Source: Methanocella arvoryzae MRE50
GTDB lineage: Archaea; Halobacteriota; Methanocellia; Methanocellales; Methanocellaceae
Direction: 5' to 3'
Assembly (NCBI RefSeq): GCF_000063445.1
Contig: NC_009464.1
Span: 2,976,001-3,040,000 of the forward strand
DNA: 64,000 nt
Made by a program: the position numbers and the translations under genes. This document shows positions 1-8,489 of this stretch, piece after piece. Numbering within the stretch: position 1 is the first letter of the stretch; every line of letters begins with the position of its first letter. Under the pieces are notes generated by a model that did not search any database, was not told the DNA's origin, and saw only the letters and a list, made by a program, of their open reading frames with translations.

Positions 1-1195
1 TGAACTCTATATCGGTCTCTGTGACGCCCATGTTGATCATGACGTTGCGGATGGCTTCCGGCTCGATGCCTCTTCTCTTCAGGGCCACTACCGTGGGTAG
101 CTGCGGATCGTCCCAGCCCCTGTATTCGCCGGCCTCAATGCCCTTTTTCATCACGCTGGTGGAGAACTTGCCGAAGCCGAGGAGCCTGACTCTGCCCCAG
201 TGGCTGACGTGGGGGTACTCCCAGCCGAGGTACCTGTAGATGTACTTCTGCTTGTCTGCGGTCTTCATCAGGTCTTTGCCCCTGATGATGTGAGTAACGC
301 CTAAAAAGTGGTCTTCCATCGCAGACTCGAAGTCCAGCATGGGCCAGACCATGTATTTTGTGCCAGTCTTCGGGTGGGGCTCGGTGACGATGCGGAAGGC
401 GACCCAGTCCCTCATTGCGGGATCCTTGTGGGCGATATCGGTCTTAATACGCAGTACCGCTTCTTTGCCTCCGTAGCCGCCAGCGAGCATCTTCTTCCAC
501 TTCTCCATGTTCTCGGCCGGAGGAGTTTCCCGGTGCGGACATGGCTTTCCGGCTTCCTTGAGGTCATGGAAAACCTCGTTGTCACAGGTGCAAACGTATG
601 CTTTGCCGAGGTCGATCAGCTTCTCTGCCTGCTCGTAGTACAGGGGCAGCCTGTCAGAAGCCGCGACTACCTTGTCGGGCGGGCAGCCGAGCCACTTTGC
701 GTGCTCCACGTACCAGGTGTACGCTTCGATCATCGGCTTCTTGATCGACGGGTCGGTGTCGTCGAACCGCATGATGAAGACGCCGTCGTACATGCGGGCG
801 TACTCGTGGTTGACGATGATGCCGCGGGCGTTGCCTAAAGACGGGGGGCCGTTAGGATTAGGTGCTATTCTCAGGGTCACTTTCTGGCCCGGCTTAAGCA
901 TCGATGTGTCGAGCGGCGGCAGGCCTCTCCTGACCTCCTTCTTCACGCTGAGCTCCTCGATGAGCTCGGGGGCGATCTCTGACAATTTCGCCTTGATCTC
1001 GTCCTGCGACATCTGCCCGATGTCGGCGAGGACTTTTTGCACGATTGGCATAAGCTCCTTCGCATGCGGCCGAAGCTCGGGGTGCGTGCCCAGCAGCTTG
1101 CCGGTGACGGCTCCTGCCTGGGGGACAGAGCCGTGCTTGTACGCGTTCTGGAGCGCGAACTTTTGGATGAGAATCTCGATGTCTTTTGTTTCCAT
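1..1195 (-). CDS. gltX: Glutamyl-tRNA synthetase, archaeal type (3' part outside window)
   Basis: Class I aminoacyl-tRNA synthetase that charges tRNA-Glu in the cytoplasm; in most archaea the enzyme is non-discriminating and also makes Glu-tRNA-Gln (family knowledge). Starting at the ATG at 1195, about 398 residues are visible before the window edge. The first ~100 residues are an archaeal N-terminal extension. The catalytic core follows with APNPNGP and the HIGH-type segment SLGN near residue 120, then RFDDTDP. A KMSKS-like loop (KFSTS) precedes the window edge. The product reads through without frame breaks. It is a separate unit from the small secreted protein upstream. The C-terminal anticodon-binding part is not in view. 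Confidence 0.93.
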   Translation of the reverse strand, partial: METKDIEILIQKFALQNAYKHGSVPQAGAVTGKLLGTHPELRPHAKELMPIVQKVLADIGQMSQDEIKAKLSEIAPELIEELSVKKEVRRGLPPLDTSMLKPGQKVTLRIAPNPNGPPSLGNARGIIVNHEYARMYDGVFIMRFDDTDPSIKKPMIEAYTWYVEHAKWLGCPPDKVVAASDRLPLYYEQAEKLIDLGKAYVCTCDNEVFHDLKEAGKPCPHRETPPAENMEKWKKMLAGGYGGKEAVLRIKTDIAHKDPAMRDWVAFRIVTEPHPKTGTKYMVWPMLDFESAMEDHFLGVTHIIRGKDLMKTADKQKYIYRYLGWEYPHVSHWGRVRLLGFGKFSTSVMKKGIEAGEYRGWDDPQLPTVVALKRRGIEPEAIRNVMINMGVTETDIEF

Positions 1196-1277
1196 GAAAT
1201 AATGCTCCGATGACAGTACTGGCATACACTATAACGAACTTCCTACTTATGATTTGCTCTGAATACCGAAACCGGAG

Positions 1278-1304
1278 CTAAAAGAAAAAACGGGGGTTTC
1301 CCCG
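1278..1304 (-). terminator. Hairpin terminator after the Gly/Phe-rich protein gene
   Basis: A short GC stem (cgggg/ccccg around a ttt loop) is followed, read on the minus strand, by a run of Ts. It lies just after the stop codon of the gene ending at 1317, so it fits an intrinsic terminator for that gene. Confidence 0.6.
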
Positions 1305-1316
1305 TCGCCTGACCGC

Positions 1317-1553
1317 TTACCACCAGAGTCCGCCGAAGCCGCCGAAGCCGCTGAACATCGAGCTGAATGCCAGCGAGCTGCTGAACGAGCTGCCGAAGAA
1401 CGGGAACCCGAAGCCTCCGAAGAACGGGAATCCGAACCCGAACCCTCTGAAGAACGGGAATCCGAACCCGAATCCTCTTCCGAACCATGCGGTGGCCGGG
1501 AGAGCCAGTGTCAAAAATGCTGTTGCACCTGCAACTACAAGTTTCTTAAACAT
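1317..1553 (-). CDS. Small secreted Gly/Phe-rich protein
   Basis: A 78-residue protein of unknown function. The ATG at 1553 is chosen because a strong GAGGAGGT ribosome site sits 8-9 bases upstream; a longer frame from 1622 would ignore it. Residues 1-20 (MFKKLVVAGATAFLTLALPA) form a typical Sec signal peptide with a positively charged start. The rest is dominated by repeats of GFGFPFF with Arg or Gly between them, then a Ser-rich and Gly-Gly-rich tail ending in LWW. Such aromatic/glycine repeats suggest an extended or self-associating extracellular protein (inference). A TATA-like element (TTTAAATC) lies near 1612-1625. Confidence 0.7.
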   Translation of the reverse strand: MFKKLVVAGATAFLTLALPATAWFGRGFGFGFPFFRGFGFGFPFFGGFGFPFFGSSFSSSLAFSSMFSGFGGFGGLWW

Positions 1554-1738
1554 GTATGCTATACCTCCTCTGATCACTAAATCTCCCAATATAGTGTTCA
1601 ATATTGCCAGCGATTTAAACAAAATATTGTGTGTACGAGCTCAAAATTGTTAATGCGAGTTATTTTATGGTTAAAATGTAAAAATAAGCTTATCCTGTGC
1701 CTATATTGTGATGAAATGCAGGATTTTCGGCCGCTTCT

Positions 1739-1759
1739 ATAATTCAACCACTGAATTAT
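1739..1759. repeat. Perfect inverted repeat ATAATTCA-n5-TGAATTAT
   Basis: Two 8-base arms separated by five bases lie between the end of the MFS transporter gene and the promoter of the Gly/Phe-rich protein. It could be a regulator site or a weak transcript hairpin; nothing else identifies it. Confidence 0.4.
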
Positions 1760-1785
1760 CCTGGCGAACCTTTGAGCCTTAAAAA

Positions 1786-1811
1786 ATGGGGCAGCCCTAA
1801 AACTGGCTGCC
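1786..1811 (-). terminator. Terminator of the MFS transporter gene
   Basis: GGCAGCC and its complement enclose an 8-base loop, and on the minus strand the stem is followed by a T-run (complement of aaaaaat at 1780-1787). The stem touches the stop codon of the transporter gene. Confidence 0.65.
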
Positions 1812-3331
1812 TATGCTGTTTCCGTTTCCTGCATTTCTGTCCTGGCCGAAAAGTAGCCTCTGACCACTACGTACCCGATCAGGATGACGACTCCGACAGA
1901 CACTATGGCCGATAACACGAAGATGTCCTGGAACGCCGGGCCCATTATATCCTGTAGCGCTTGTGCCATCATGGACTCCATATCGGGGCTTCCGGTCCCG
2001 CCTGCCGGCATGCCGGAGCTCATGCCTGAGCCCGCGTGGGTTGACATGGACGCCATTAGCGCTTCCAGCTTTTTAGTTCCGCCCGAGATGTAGTAGCTGC
2101 CGATCGTCGGTCCGATGATGCCGCCCATATTCATGAAGGTGTTCACGATGCCGCTGGCGCTGCCTTTCATATTGGGGGGTACCAGGGCCAGCGTCAGGCT
2201 CTGGAAGGAGCCCATGCTAAAGCCCACTCCTATGCCCATGATCAGCAGAATTATTGCCAGTACCAGCGTGCCCGACAGCGCGTAGGCCATCGCAAAAAGG
2301 GCGCCGCAGGTGACTATGGCACCGGCGAGCAGGACAAACCTGATACCTATTTTGTCCGCCAGCCTGCCTCCTAAGATGGCCATCACCAGGACTGACACTG
2401 TTAGCGGGGTTAGTATAGAGCCGCTATCCTGGATTCCCAGGCCGAGGACCATCTGGGAGTACGATGGCACGTACAGGACGATGGAGAAGAAGCAGAACCC
2501 GAACGCGAGCGCTGCAAAGTTCACCGCCAGCACCTCGGGCCTGGCCAGCAGGGGGATACTCAGGATGGGCTCCTTCGCCTTCCTCTCGAAAAGCACGAGC
2601 GATATCAGCAGTATGGCAGCGATGACGAACAGCGGAAATACCGTGATGTCGCTCAGCGGCAGTGAGCTCAGGCGTATGACTCCCAGCATCAGCGTGAGCA
2701 GGAAGCCTCCCAGCATGGCTGCTCCCGGGAAATCGATCGAGTGCTTCTCGTGGCCGTACGTCTCGGTGAACCGGAGGGCCAGCAGGATGGCAAGGATGCC
2801 GATGGGCGGGTTGATGTAGAATACGTACCGCCACCCGAAGTGCTCGACGAGGAACCCTCCGAGGTTCGGCCCGATGATCGCTGCCACGGCGTTAATCGCC
2901 ATCATGATGCCCATGGCCATGCCTCTGCTCTTTTCCGGCACTACCGCGCCGATCTCTGACAGCGCTGCGGGCAGGATCATGCCGCCCCCGATGGCCTGTA
3001 TAACTCTGAAAACGAGCAGCGAGGGTATGTCCCATGCCAGGCCGCAAGCCAGCGAGCCTATGCAAAACAGGGCCACACCCAGGATGTAGAGCCTTTTTCT
3101 GCCGTACAGGTCTGCGATCTTGCCTGCCAGCGGCATCGTCACGGTAAATGCCAGCATGTAGATGGTGACTGACCAGACTACCCATTCGTAGCTGGTATTA
3201 AATTCAGAGACCACAGTGTTCAGCGCCGGAACAAAGATGGTCGCGTCGAGCTGCGCTATGAATACTCCGATCGCTAACACTGCGAGGACGTATACTGGCG
3301 ATAATCCTGGTTTTTCACTTGTCTGTCCCAT
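1811..3331 (-). CDS. MFS drug exporter, DHA2 (EmrB/QacA-like) family
   Basis: A 506-residue multi-pass membrane transporter, probably a proton-coupled exporter of small toxic compounds. The N-terminal helix carries QLDATIFVPAL, the typical DHA2 first-helix motif, and the motif A loop GKIADLYGRKR is at ~70-80. About 14 hydrophobic segments can be counted, the usual DHA2 number. A Met/Gly/Ser-rich loop near residues 435-465, just before the last helix, is distinctive and could be luminal or extracellular. The gene is divergent from a TrmB-type regulator 207 bases away, with a dyad between them, so local regulation is likely. The substrate cannot be told from sequence. Confidence 0.88.
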   Translation of the reverse strand: MGQTSEKPGLSPVYVLAVLAIGVFIAQLDATIFVPALNTVVSEFNTSYEWVVWSVTIYMLAFTVTMPLAGKIADLYGRKRLYILGVALFCIGSLACGLAWDIPSLLVFRVIQAIGGGMILPAALSEIGAVVPEKSRGMAMGIMMAINAVAAIIGPNLGGFLVEHFGWRYVFYINPPIGILAILLALRFTETYGHEKHSIDFPGAAMLGGFLLTLMLGVIRLSSLPLSDITVFPLFVIAAILLISLVLFERKAKEPILSIPLLARPEVLAVNFAALAFGFCFFSIVLYVPSYSQMVLGLGIQDSGSILTPLTVSVLVMAILGGRLADKIGIRFVLLAGAIVTCGALFAMAYALSGTLVLAIILLIMGIGVGFSMGSFQSLTLALVPPNMKGSASGIVNTFMNMGGIIGPTIGSYYISGGTKKLEALMASMSTHAGSGMSSGMPAGGTGSPDMESMMAQALQDIMGPAFQDIFVLSAIVSVGVVILIGYVVVRGYFSARTEMQETETA

Positions 3332-3407
3332 CGAAATACCTCTTTATGGGTTGAGCGGCAACTCTGTGGAGCTGCCTGGCATAACATGTCGCCTGCTCTA
3401 TGGGAGA

Positions 3408-3422
3408 GTCATATATTAAAAG
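3408..3422 (-). promoter_or_regulatory. TATA box of the MFS exporter gene
   Basis: On the minus strand TTTTAATATATG lies about 80 bases before the start codon, giving a leader of some 50-60 bases. It is adjacent to the dyad at 3422-3466. Confidence 0.5.
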
Positions 3423-3466
3423 TTTTCCAGTGAGTTGTAGTGATTAGAACAACTTTATCTGAAAAC
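3422..3466. promoter_or_regulatory. Candidate operator dyad between exporter and TrmB-type regulator
   Basis: The left arm GTTTTCCAGTGAGTTGT (3422-3438) mirrors the right arm ACAACTTTATCTGAAAAC (3449-3466), matching in GTTTTC and GTTGT. It abuts the exporter TATA box and lies ~25 bases before the regulator TATA box, where a repressor could act on both promoters. Confidence 0.5.
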
Positions 3467-3487
3467 CATGGCGGCCAGCCGAAAACG

Positions 3488-3501
3488 CCATATATTTATA
3501 A
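3488..3501 (+). promoter_or_regulatory. TATA box of the TrmB-type regulator gene
   Basis: Sequence catatatttata lies about 40 bases before the GTG start, giving a short leader that contains AGAAGGTG as ribosome site. Confidence 0.55.
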
Positions 3502-3538
3502 GATGTGCCGGCAGATACTATGTTAGAAGGTGTAGCTG

Positions 3539-4333
3539 GTGGAACCGATCTCAGGCCGACTTGTGGAATCGCTGCGCACTCTGGGGCTTACCGACTACGA
3601 GGCCCGGGTTTACTCCACTCTAGTGGCGCTGGGCCAGGCCGATGCCAGGCAGGTCTACGAGTACCTCGGGGCGTCCAAGCCGAATGTCTACGAAAGCCTG
3701 AAGAGCCTCACCGCCCGGGGCTTCGTCCTGACAGTCAGCGCCAAGCCTGCCGTCTACAAAGCGGCTCCGTACGAACTGGTGCTCAGGCGCCTGATGGATT
3801 CCCATAAGGAAGCAGAAGCCGCAGCCCGGGAAGCTTTGCTGGCGCTGGAGCGAAGCCACGCGGAGGGGGACGAGACCGCTGTCATGTGGACGCTGTTTGG
3901 CGACCGCAACATCTCTAACAAGATGGAGGTACTGCTATCATCCGCCGAAACCGTCGTCCGGGGCATCGTGCCTGCCGGTGATCATCCTATCCTTGAGCAT
4001 CTCCGGGGAAAAGATGTGAAGGTCGACCTCATCGTGCTGGGTGAAGAGAATCCTGCTGTAACTTTCGGCCTGGCGGACGCTCAGGTGCGTCACGTAATGC
4101 GAAACCACGGTAGCAGGCTGTTTGAAAGGGACCCGGAGCTGGAGGAGATCCATAGTATGCTCACGGGTAACGCTATCATGTTCATCGTAGACGACAGGGA
4201 GTTCATATATGTCCTGCCTTCGGAAGGCCGGCAGATTACTGGCATTACATCGGCGAACCCGTCGATCGTCCGCATGGCCTCACTCTTTTTCAAAGTGGCC
4301 TGGGGGAAGAGCGGGCTGCTCGCAGGTAAGTAA
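3539..4333 (+). CDS. TrmB-family transcriptional regulator
   Basis: A 264-residue DNA-binding regulator starting at GTG 3539 after an AGAAGGTG ribosome site. Residues ~8-80 form a winged helix-turn-helix (LGLTDYEARVYSTLVALG, then the recognition helix SKPNVYESLKSL), the signature of the TrmB group. Residues ~90-264 form an effector-type domain like that of TrmB proteins that sense small ligands. It is divergently transcribed from the MFS exporter, so it probably controls that gene in response to the exported compound (inference from context). The ligand is unknown. Confidence 0.85.
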   Translation: MEPISGRLVESLRTLGLTDYEARVYSTLVALGQADARQVYEYLGASKPNVYESLKSLTARGFVLTVSAKPAVYKAAPYELVLRRLMDSHKEAEAAAREALLALERSHAEGDETAVMWTLFGDRNISNKMEVLLSSAETVVRGIVPAGDHPILEHLRGKDVKVDLIVLGEENPAVTFGLADAQVRHVMRNHGSRLFERDPELEEIHSMLTGNAIMFIVDDREFIYVLPSEGRQITGITSANPSIVRMASLFFKVAWGKSGLLAGK

Positions 4334-4385
4334 TCTTTTTATAGTCAAAGCGAGTATTCTCCATACAAATTCCGGCTTGCATCAG

Positions 4386-4425
4386 CCGATTTAAGATCGT
4401 ACCGATATTAAATCGGGCCGATTTA
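4386..4425. promoter_or_regulatory. CCGATTTAA direct and inverted repeats before valS
   Basis: CCGATTTAA at 4386-4394 is mirrored by TTAAATCGG at 4408-4416, and CCGATTTA recurs at 4418-4425. The cluster lies 40-80 bases before the valS start. It contains AT-rich cores that may serve as the TATA element, so it may be an operator overlapping the promoter. Confidence 0.4.
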
Positions 4426-4463
4426 CATTCAATATTCACAAAGAGGCGCCCGAGGCGTGTTAC

Positions 4464-6908
4464 ATGACCGAGCTAGCGAAGAAGTACGACCCTAAGGAGA
4501 TTGAGCCACGCATACAGAAGTTCTGGGAAGACAATAAAGTCTTTAAATTCGATCCCGACAGCAAGAAGCCTGTCTTTTCGATCGACACGCCCCCGCCGAC
4601 ACTGTCAGGCTACATCCACATGGGACACGTGTTCTCCTACTCCCAGGCGGAGTTCGTCGCCCGGTACCAGCGCATGAAGGGCTGTAACGTGTTCTACCCC
4701 ATGGGCTTTGACGACAACGGCCTGCCCACGGAGCGGTACGTGGAAAAGAAGTACAAGGTCAACATCAAGGATATCGGCAGGGAAGAGTTCGTCAAGCTCT
4801 GCCTGCAGGAGACCGAGATCGGCGGCAAGAGCTACCGGAACATCTGGACTACTTTAGGTATTTCCGTCGACTGGAGCCTTCTCTACTCTACCATTAACAA
4901 GCGCTGCCAGCGGATTTCCCAGCGGTCATTTTTGGACATCTACCGGACTGGCCGGGTCGAGCGGCGGAACGAGCCCGCCATCTGGTGCCCGCTCTGCCAG
5001 ACTTCACTCGCACAGGCTGACGTCGAGGACTCGGAGGAAAAGCAGTCCTTCCTGAACACGATCAGGTTCACCGCGGTCGACACCGGCGAGGACCTGCTTA
5101 TCGCCACTTCCAGGCCGGAGCTCATTTCCTCATGCGTCGCCCTGATCGTCAACCCGGACGATGAGCGGTACAAGAAGCTGATCGGCCGCAAGGGCAGGAC
5201 CCCGATCTTTGGCGTCGAAGTGCCCATCATCGCCGACCGCAAGGTCGAGATCGGGTTCGGTACCGGCCTGGTCATGGTCTGCACCTTCGGCGACAAGACC
5301 GATATCGACTGGTGGCGGGAGTATAACCTGCCACTCAAGCTGTCTATCGGCCCGGACGGCCGGATGAACAAGAACGCCGGCAAGTACGAGGGCATGACTC
5401 TCACCCAGTGCCGCAAGGCGATCCTCGAAGACCTCAAAGAGGCCGGCCTGCTGCTGGAGCAGAAGCCGATCTCCCACGTGATGAACGTCCACGAGCGGTG
5501 CGGCACTCCTGTGGAGTACTACGTCACTCCGCAGTGGTTCATCCGCATTCTCGACCTGAAGGATGAACTGCTCGCCCAGGGTTCGAAGCTCAACTGGTAC
5601 CCCGAGCACATGAAAGTCAGGTACGACACCTGGATACAGGGCCTGAAATGGGACTGGTGCATCTCCCGGCAGAGGTACTTCGGCGTGCCCTTCCCTGTCT
5701 GGTACTGTGCGAAGTGCGGCGAAGCGGTCGTTGCAGAGGACTCTCAGTTACCCGTCGACCCGCTGGTCGACAGGCCCCTGAAGCCCTGTCCGAAGTGCGG
5801 CTCCACCGAGTTCGAGCCCGAGAAGGATGTCATGGATACGTGGGCAACCTCCTCGATCACCCCGCTGATCAATTCTAACTGGGGCGAGCCGAACTCTTAC
5901 ATCGACCAGATCTACCCGATGAGCCTGCGCCCTCAGGCCCACGACATCATCCGGACGTGGCTGTTCTACACGGTCATCAAAAGCTACCTGCACACGGGGA
6001 CCCTGCCATGGCAGAACGTGATGATCTCCGGCCACGGCCTCGACGCGAACGGCAAGGCCATGCACAAGTCCAAGGGAAACGTCATCGAGCCGCTGCCGGT
6101 CATAGCCAAGTACAGCGCAGACGCTCTCCGGTGGTGGGCGGCTTCTGCGAAGCTTGGCGACGACATGCCCTTTAAAGAAAAAGAAATCGTCTACGGCCAG
6201 AAGTTCCTGAACAAGCTGTGGAACGCGTCGAGGTTCTGCGCAATGCACCTGCAGGGCTTCAAGCCTGAAGCTAAGGCCCAGCTTGAGCTGATCGACCACT
6301 GGATACTCTCAAAGCTGAACAACGTCATCCGGGAGAGCACCGAAAGCTTCGAGCGGTATGAGTACAGCAAGGCTAAGGTGGCTGTCGAGCAGTTCTTCTG
6401 GGGAGACTTCTGCGATAACTACCTCGAGATGGTCAAGGACCGCCTGTATAGTAAAGACGAAGCAAGGGCCGCGAGCAGGGATGCTGCGCTATACACTCTG
6501 TACACGGTCCTTCTCGACTCGCTGAAGATGCTCGGCCCCTTCACTCCTCACGTTACTGAGGAGATCTACCAGTGCCTGTTCCGTGAGTCTCACGGACCGG
6601 AAAGCCTGCACGTCTCGGGCTGGCCGAAGGCCGAGGCCTGGTGGGACGACCAGGAGGCGCTGAAGCTCGGCGAAGCGGCTACCATTATCATTTCCGCCCT
6701 GCGCCAGTTCAAGAACGCCAACAACATGGCCCAGAATGCACCCCTGTCGCGGCTGACGATCGGCGGCGACGCGGACGGTATCGCCCGAGTCGAGTCTGTG
6801 CTGAAGGACACGATGAAGATCGGGGAGATCAGCTACACGCAGATAGAAAAGGCGGATGCTGTCGCCACGATTGCTGGAAAAGACCTGAAGCTCAAGGTCG
6901 AGAAATAA
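4464..6908 (+). CDS. valS: Valyl-tRNA synthetase
   Basis: Class Ia synthetase that joins valine to tRNA-Val and edits mischarged threonine. The protein is 814 residues. The HIGH motif is HMGH near residue 53, and the KMSKS-like motif is MHKSKGN near residue 533. The editing domain lies between them. Two Cys pairs (WCPLCQTS near 175 and YCAKCG with PCPKCG near 415-445) are zinc-binding insertions typical of archaeal ValRS. The C-terminal helical domain binds the anticodon. The gene is a single unit with repeats before its promoter and a strong hairpin just after the stop. Confidence 0.97.
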   Translation: MTELAKKYDPKEIEPRIQKFWEDNKVFKFDPDSKKPVFSIDTPPPTLSGYIHMGHVFSYSQAEFVARYQRMKGCNVFYPMGFDDNGLPTERYVEKKYKVNIKDIGREEFVKLCLQETEIGGKSYRNIWTTLGISVDWSLLYSTINKRCQRISQRSFLDIYRTGRVERRNEPAIWCPLCQTSLAQADVEDSEEKQSFLNTIRFTAVDTGEDLLIATSRPELISSCVALIVNPDDERYKKLIGRKGRTPIFGVEVPIIADRKVEIGFGTGLVMVCTFGDKTDIDWWREYNLPLKLSIGPDGRMNKNAGKYEGMTLTQCRKAILEDLKEAGLLLEQKPISHVMNVHERCGTPVEYYVTPQWFIRILDLKDELLAQGSKLNWYPEHMKVRYDTWIQGLKWDWCISRQRYFGVPFPVWYCAKCGEAVVAEDSQLPVDPLVDRPLKPCPKCGSTEFEPEKDVMDTWATSSITPLINSNWGEPNSYIDQIYPMSLRPQAHDIIRTWLFYTVIKSYLHTGTLPWQNVMISGHGLDANGKAMHKSKGNVIEPLPVIAKYSADALRWWAASAKLGDDMPFKEKEIVYGQKFLNKLWNASRFCAMHLQGFKPEAKAQLELIDHWILSKLNNVIRESTESFERYEYSKAKVAVEQFFWGDFCDNYLEMVKDRLYSKDEARAASRDAALYTLYTVLLDSLKMLGPFTPHVTEEIYQCLFRESHGPESLHVSGWPKAEAWWDDQEALKLGEAATIIISALRQFKNANNMAQNAPLSRLTIGGDADGIARVESVLKDTMKIGEISYTQIEKADAVATIAGKDLKLKVEK

Positions 6909-6914
6909 ATAGTC

Positions 6915-6935
6915 CGAGGCCCTTTCAGGGCCTCG
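6915..6935. terminator. Bidirectional terminator between valS and the membrane protein gene
   Basis: CGAGGCCC and GGGCCTCG pair perfectly around a five-base loop. The stem starts seven bases after the valS stop. The loop holds the stop codon (TGA on the minus strand) of the convergent membrane protein gene, so one hairpin serves both genes. Confidence 0.6.
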
Positions 6936-7425
6936 TAACCGGTGCCTTACCCGGTGCTGTCGTTCTCCTGGATACCCAGACGAACATGAGGCCCAGCAGT
7001 GCGCCCCAGATGACCGCTGCGATCAGCGACGAGATGATACCCGCTGCAGTGGCGCCAGCGGTTACCGCCGTACCTATGCCCACTACGATGGGGAGCAGAA
7101 GTCCGAAGATGACCCAGAGCACCAGGAAGAATATAATGCCCTTTGTTACTGCACTGGTGGTCGGAATGTTCTCGTAGATCGCTCCGAAGATAGCTCCCAG
7201 GATCAGTCCGACGATTGCCGTGAAGAGCAGGAACGTGATCATGGCCGTCACCGAGGCAGCCATGCCTCCAGCGGCGGGTAGAACTCCTCCGAAGACTGCA
7301 TTGATGTCTACATAAGACATCAGCGACGCAAGCCCAATAAGCGCCAGCAGGATCGTGATTACACCGATGATTATGCCGGTGATGATGCCTGCGATCGCAC
7401 CGTCTCCAATATCTCTAGCTGCCAT
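6925..7425 (-). CDS. Four-helix membrane protein, DUF5518-like
   Basis: A 166-residue integral membrane protein with four hydrophobic stretches (about 10-38, 55-85, 93-120 and 125-152), rich in Gly, Ala and Ile, with a short basic C-terminus (SRRTTAPGKAPVTRP). An AGGAGGT-type ribosome site precedes the ATG at 7425. Similar small Gly-rich proteins in methanogens are annotated as DUF5518; I assign this only on general pattern. No catalytic motif is visible and its role is unknown. Confidence 0.7.
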   Translation of the reverse strand: MAARDIGDGAIAGIITGIIIGVITILLALIGLASLMSYVDINAVFGGVLPAAGGMAASVTAMITFLLFTAIVGLILGAIFGAIYENIPTTSAVTKGIIFFLVLWVIFGLLLPIVVGIGTAVTAGATAAGIISSLIAAVIWGALLGLMFVWVSRRTTAPGKAPVTRP

Positions 7426-7683
7426 TAGATACCTCCTTTATCGATTCCGTTTATAGGACTAATAACACAAATTTTTGCTTAATTTGCTTTTTTATGGCTA
7501 AAAAATCTCTATATTTCCATTTCATAATGTTTGTCCGCATTAATAACAAGATTCTACTATGGCAAAATGTCAAAAAGCAAAAAGAAGGTACCTTTTGAGA
7601 ACCTGGTGCCTGATTGCCCGAAAGTAACCTTATGTATTGCCGACCATGGCTGCGCCGGCATGATGGCTGTTCCGGCAAACAAA

Positions 7684-7706
7684 TTAAAAAAGGTGGGACA
7701 TGTGTC
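7684..7706 (-). terminator. Terminator of the surface-protein gene
   Basis: The palindrome GGGACACATGTCCC is followed on the minus strand by ACCTTTTTT. It sits directly after the stop of the gene ending at 7711. Confidence 0.6.
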
Positions 7707-7710
7707 CCGT

Positions 7711-8325
7711 TTAGTTCTTTCTCTGAAGGATCGCCGCGGCTGCGATGATCATGCCCGCAAGGGCTATCAGGGAGACAAAACCGGGAGTCGGAGCTGCCGT
7801 CGGGCTTGTCTGTGGGATGGTCACGTCGGTCGCCGCAGGCACGTCGGAAGTTAAGGTCAGGTCGTTCGGAGGCTGGTAGTAGCCAGGGGCGTAGCCTTTG
7901 ATGTCAGCGTTGGTGATGTCCTTGCCCTGCATGTTCACTACATATACCCTTGTGCCTTCCCTGTTGGGGTACTGGACGATCTGGGGGAAGTCAGGGCCTC
8001 TGCTCGTGTCTGCGATGGCGTCGGGCTTAACGTAGATCTGGTACAGGCCATCGTCTGTTACAGGTATCTGGTAAGTGCCGTCCGGGTTCGGGTTGGTCAC
8101 GTTTGCAAAGCCAGTCTGAATGTTCACGGCGTAGATCGTGAGGTCAGAAACGGTCAGGTTTGTCGTCGTCTCAGTCACGTTTTCCGGGAAGCTGGATGCA
8201 GCCGGGAAATCTACTTTTCCGCTTATAGTACCTCCTGCTGCCATGGCGGAAGCAGGAATAATGAAGAGAGCTGTTATAAGAAGCCCTACCGTTAATGCCA
8301 TTTTATTTACTGCCAAATATATCAC
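7711..8325 (-). CDS. Surface protein with PGF-CTERM-like sorting tail
   Basis: About 204 residues, secreted. A Sec signal peptide ends near AMAAGG at ~residue 30. A carboxypeptidase-regulatory-like beta domain follows (GTISGKVDFPAAS ... DGTYQIPVTDDGLYQIYVKP) with several NxT/NxS glycosylation sites. The C-terminus has a Thr/Pro spacer, then TPGF, a hydrophobic helix and a basic end (LQRKN), matching the PGF-CTERM tripartite signal processed by archaeosortase A (family knowledge). The GTG at 8325 is the longest start. A TTG at 8316 is better placed for the GGTGAT ribosome site, and an ATG at 8301 is also in frame. Confidence 0.75.
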   Translation of the reverse strand: MIYLAVNKMALTVGLLITALFIIPASAMAAGGTISGKVDFPAASSFPENVTETTTNLTVSDLTIYAVNIQTGFANVTNPNPDGTYQIPVTDDGLYQIYVKPDAIADTSRGPDFPQIVQYPNREGTRVYVVNMQGKDITNADIKGYAPGYYQPPNDLTLTSDVPAATDVTIPQTSPTAAPTPGFVSLIALAGMIIAAAAILQRKN

Positions 8326-8489
8326 CCTATGATATTCATGCTTTTGTAACCTACTTTTGCATTATCGCTAAATAACTTTTCGGTGCCTATGCTGGAAATG
8401 TCACATATTCACAATCGGTCGGGTATATTTTCCACCGGCAGGGTGTCCTGAGTAAAGATTTTATGCCTGACAGCTTATAGTCCTGTGCT

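Noticed and set aside
7531-7854. Frame beginning near 7531 with MSKSKKKVPFENLVPDCPKV
   Set aside because: The start looks protein-like, but it has no ribosome site and runs through the terminator and 3' half of the convergent surface-protein gene.
8325-8400. Riboswitch before the surface-protein gene
   Set aside because: Only AT-rich promoter sequence is present, without conserved hairpins.
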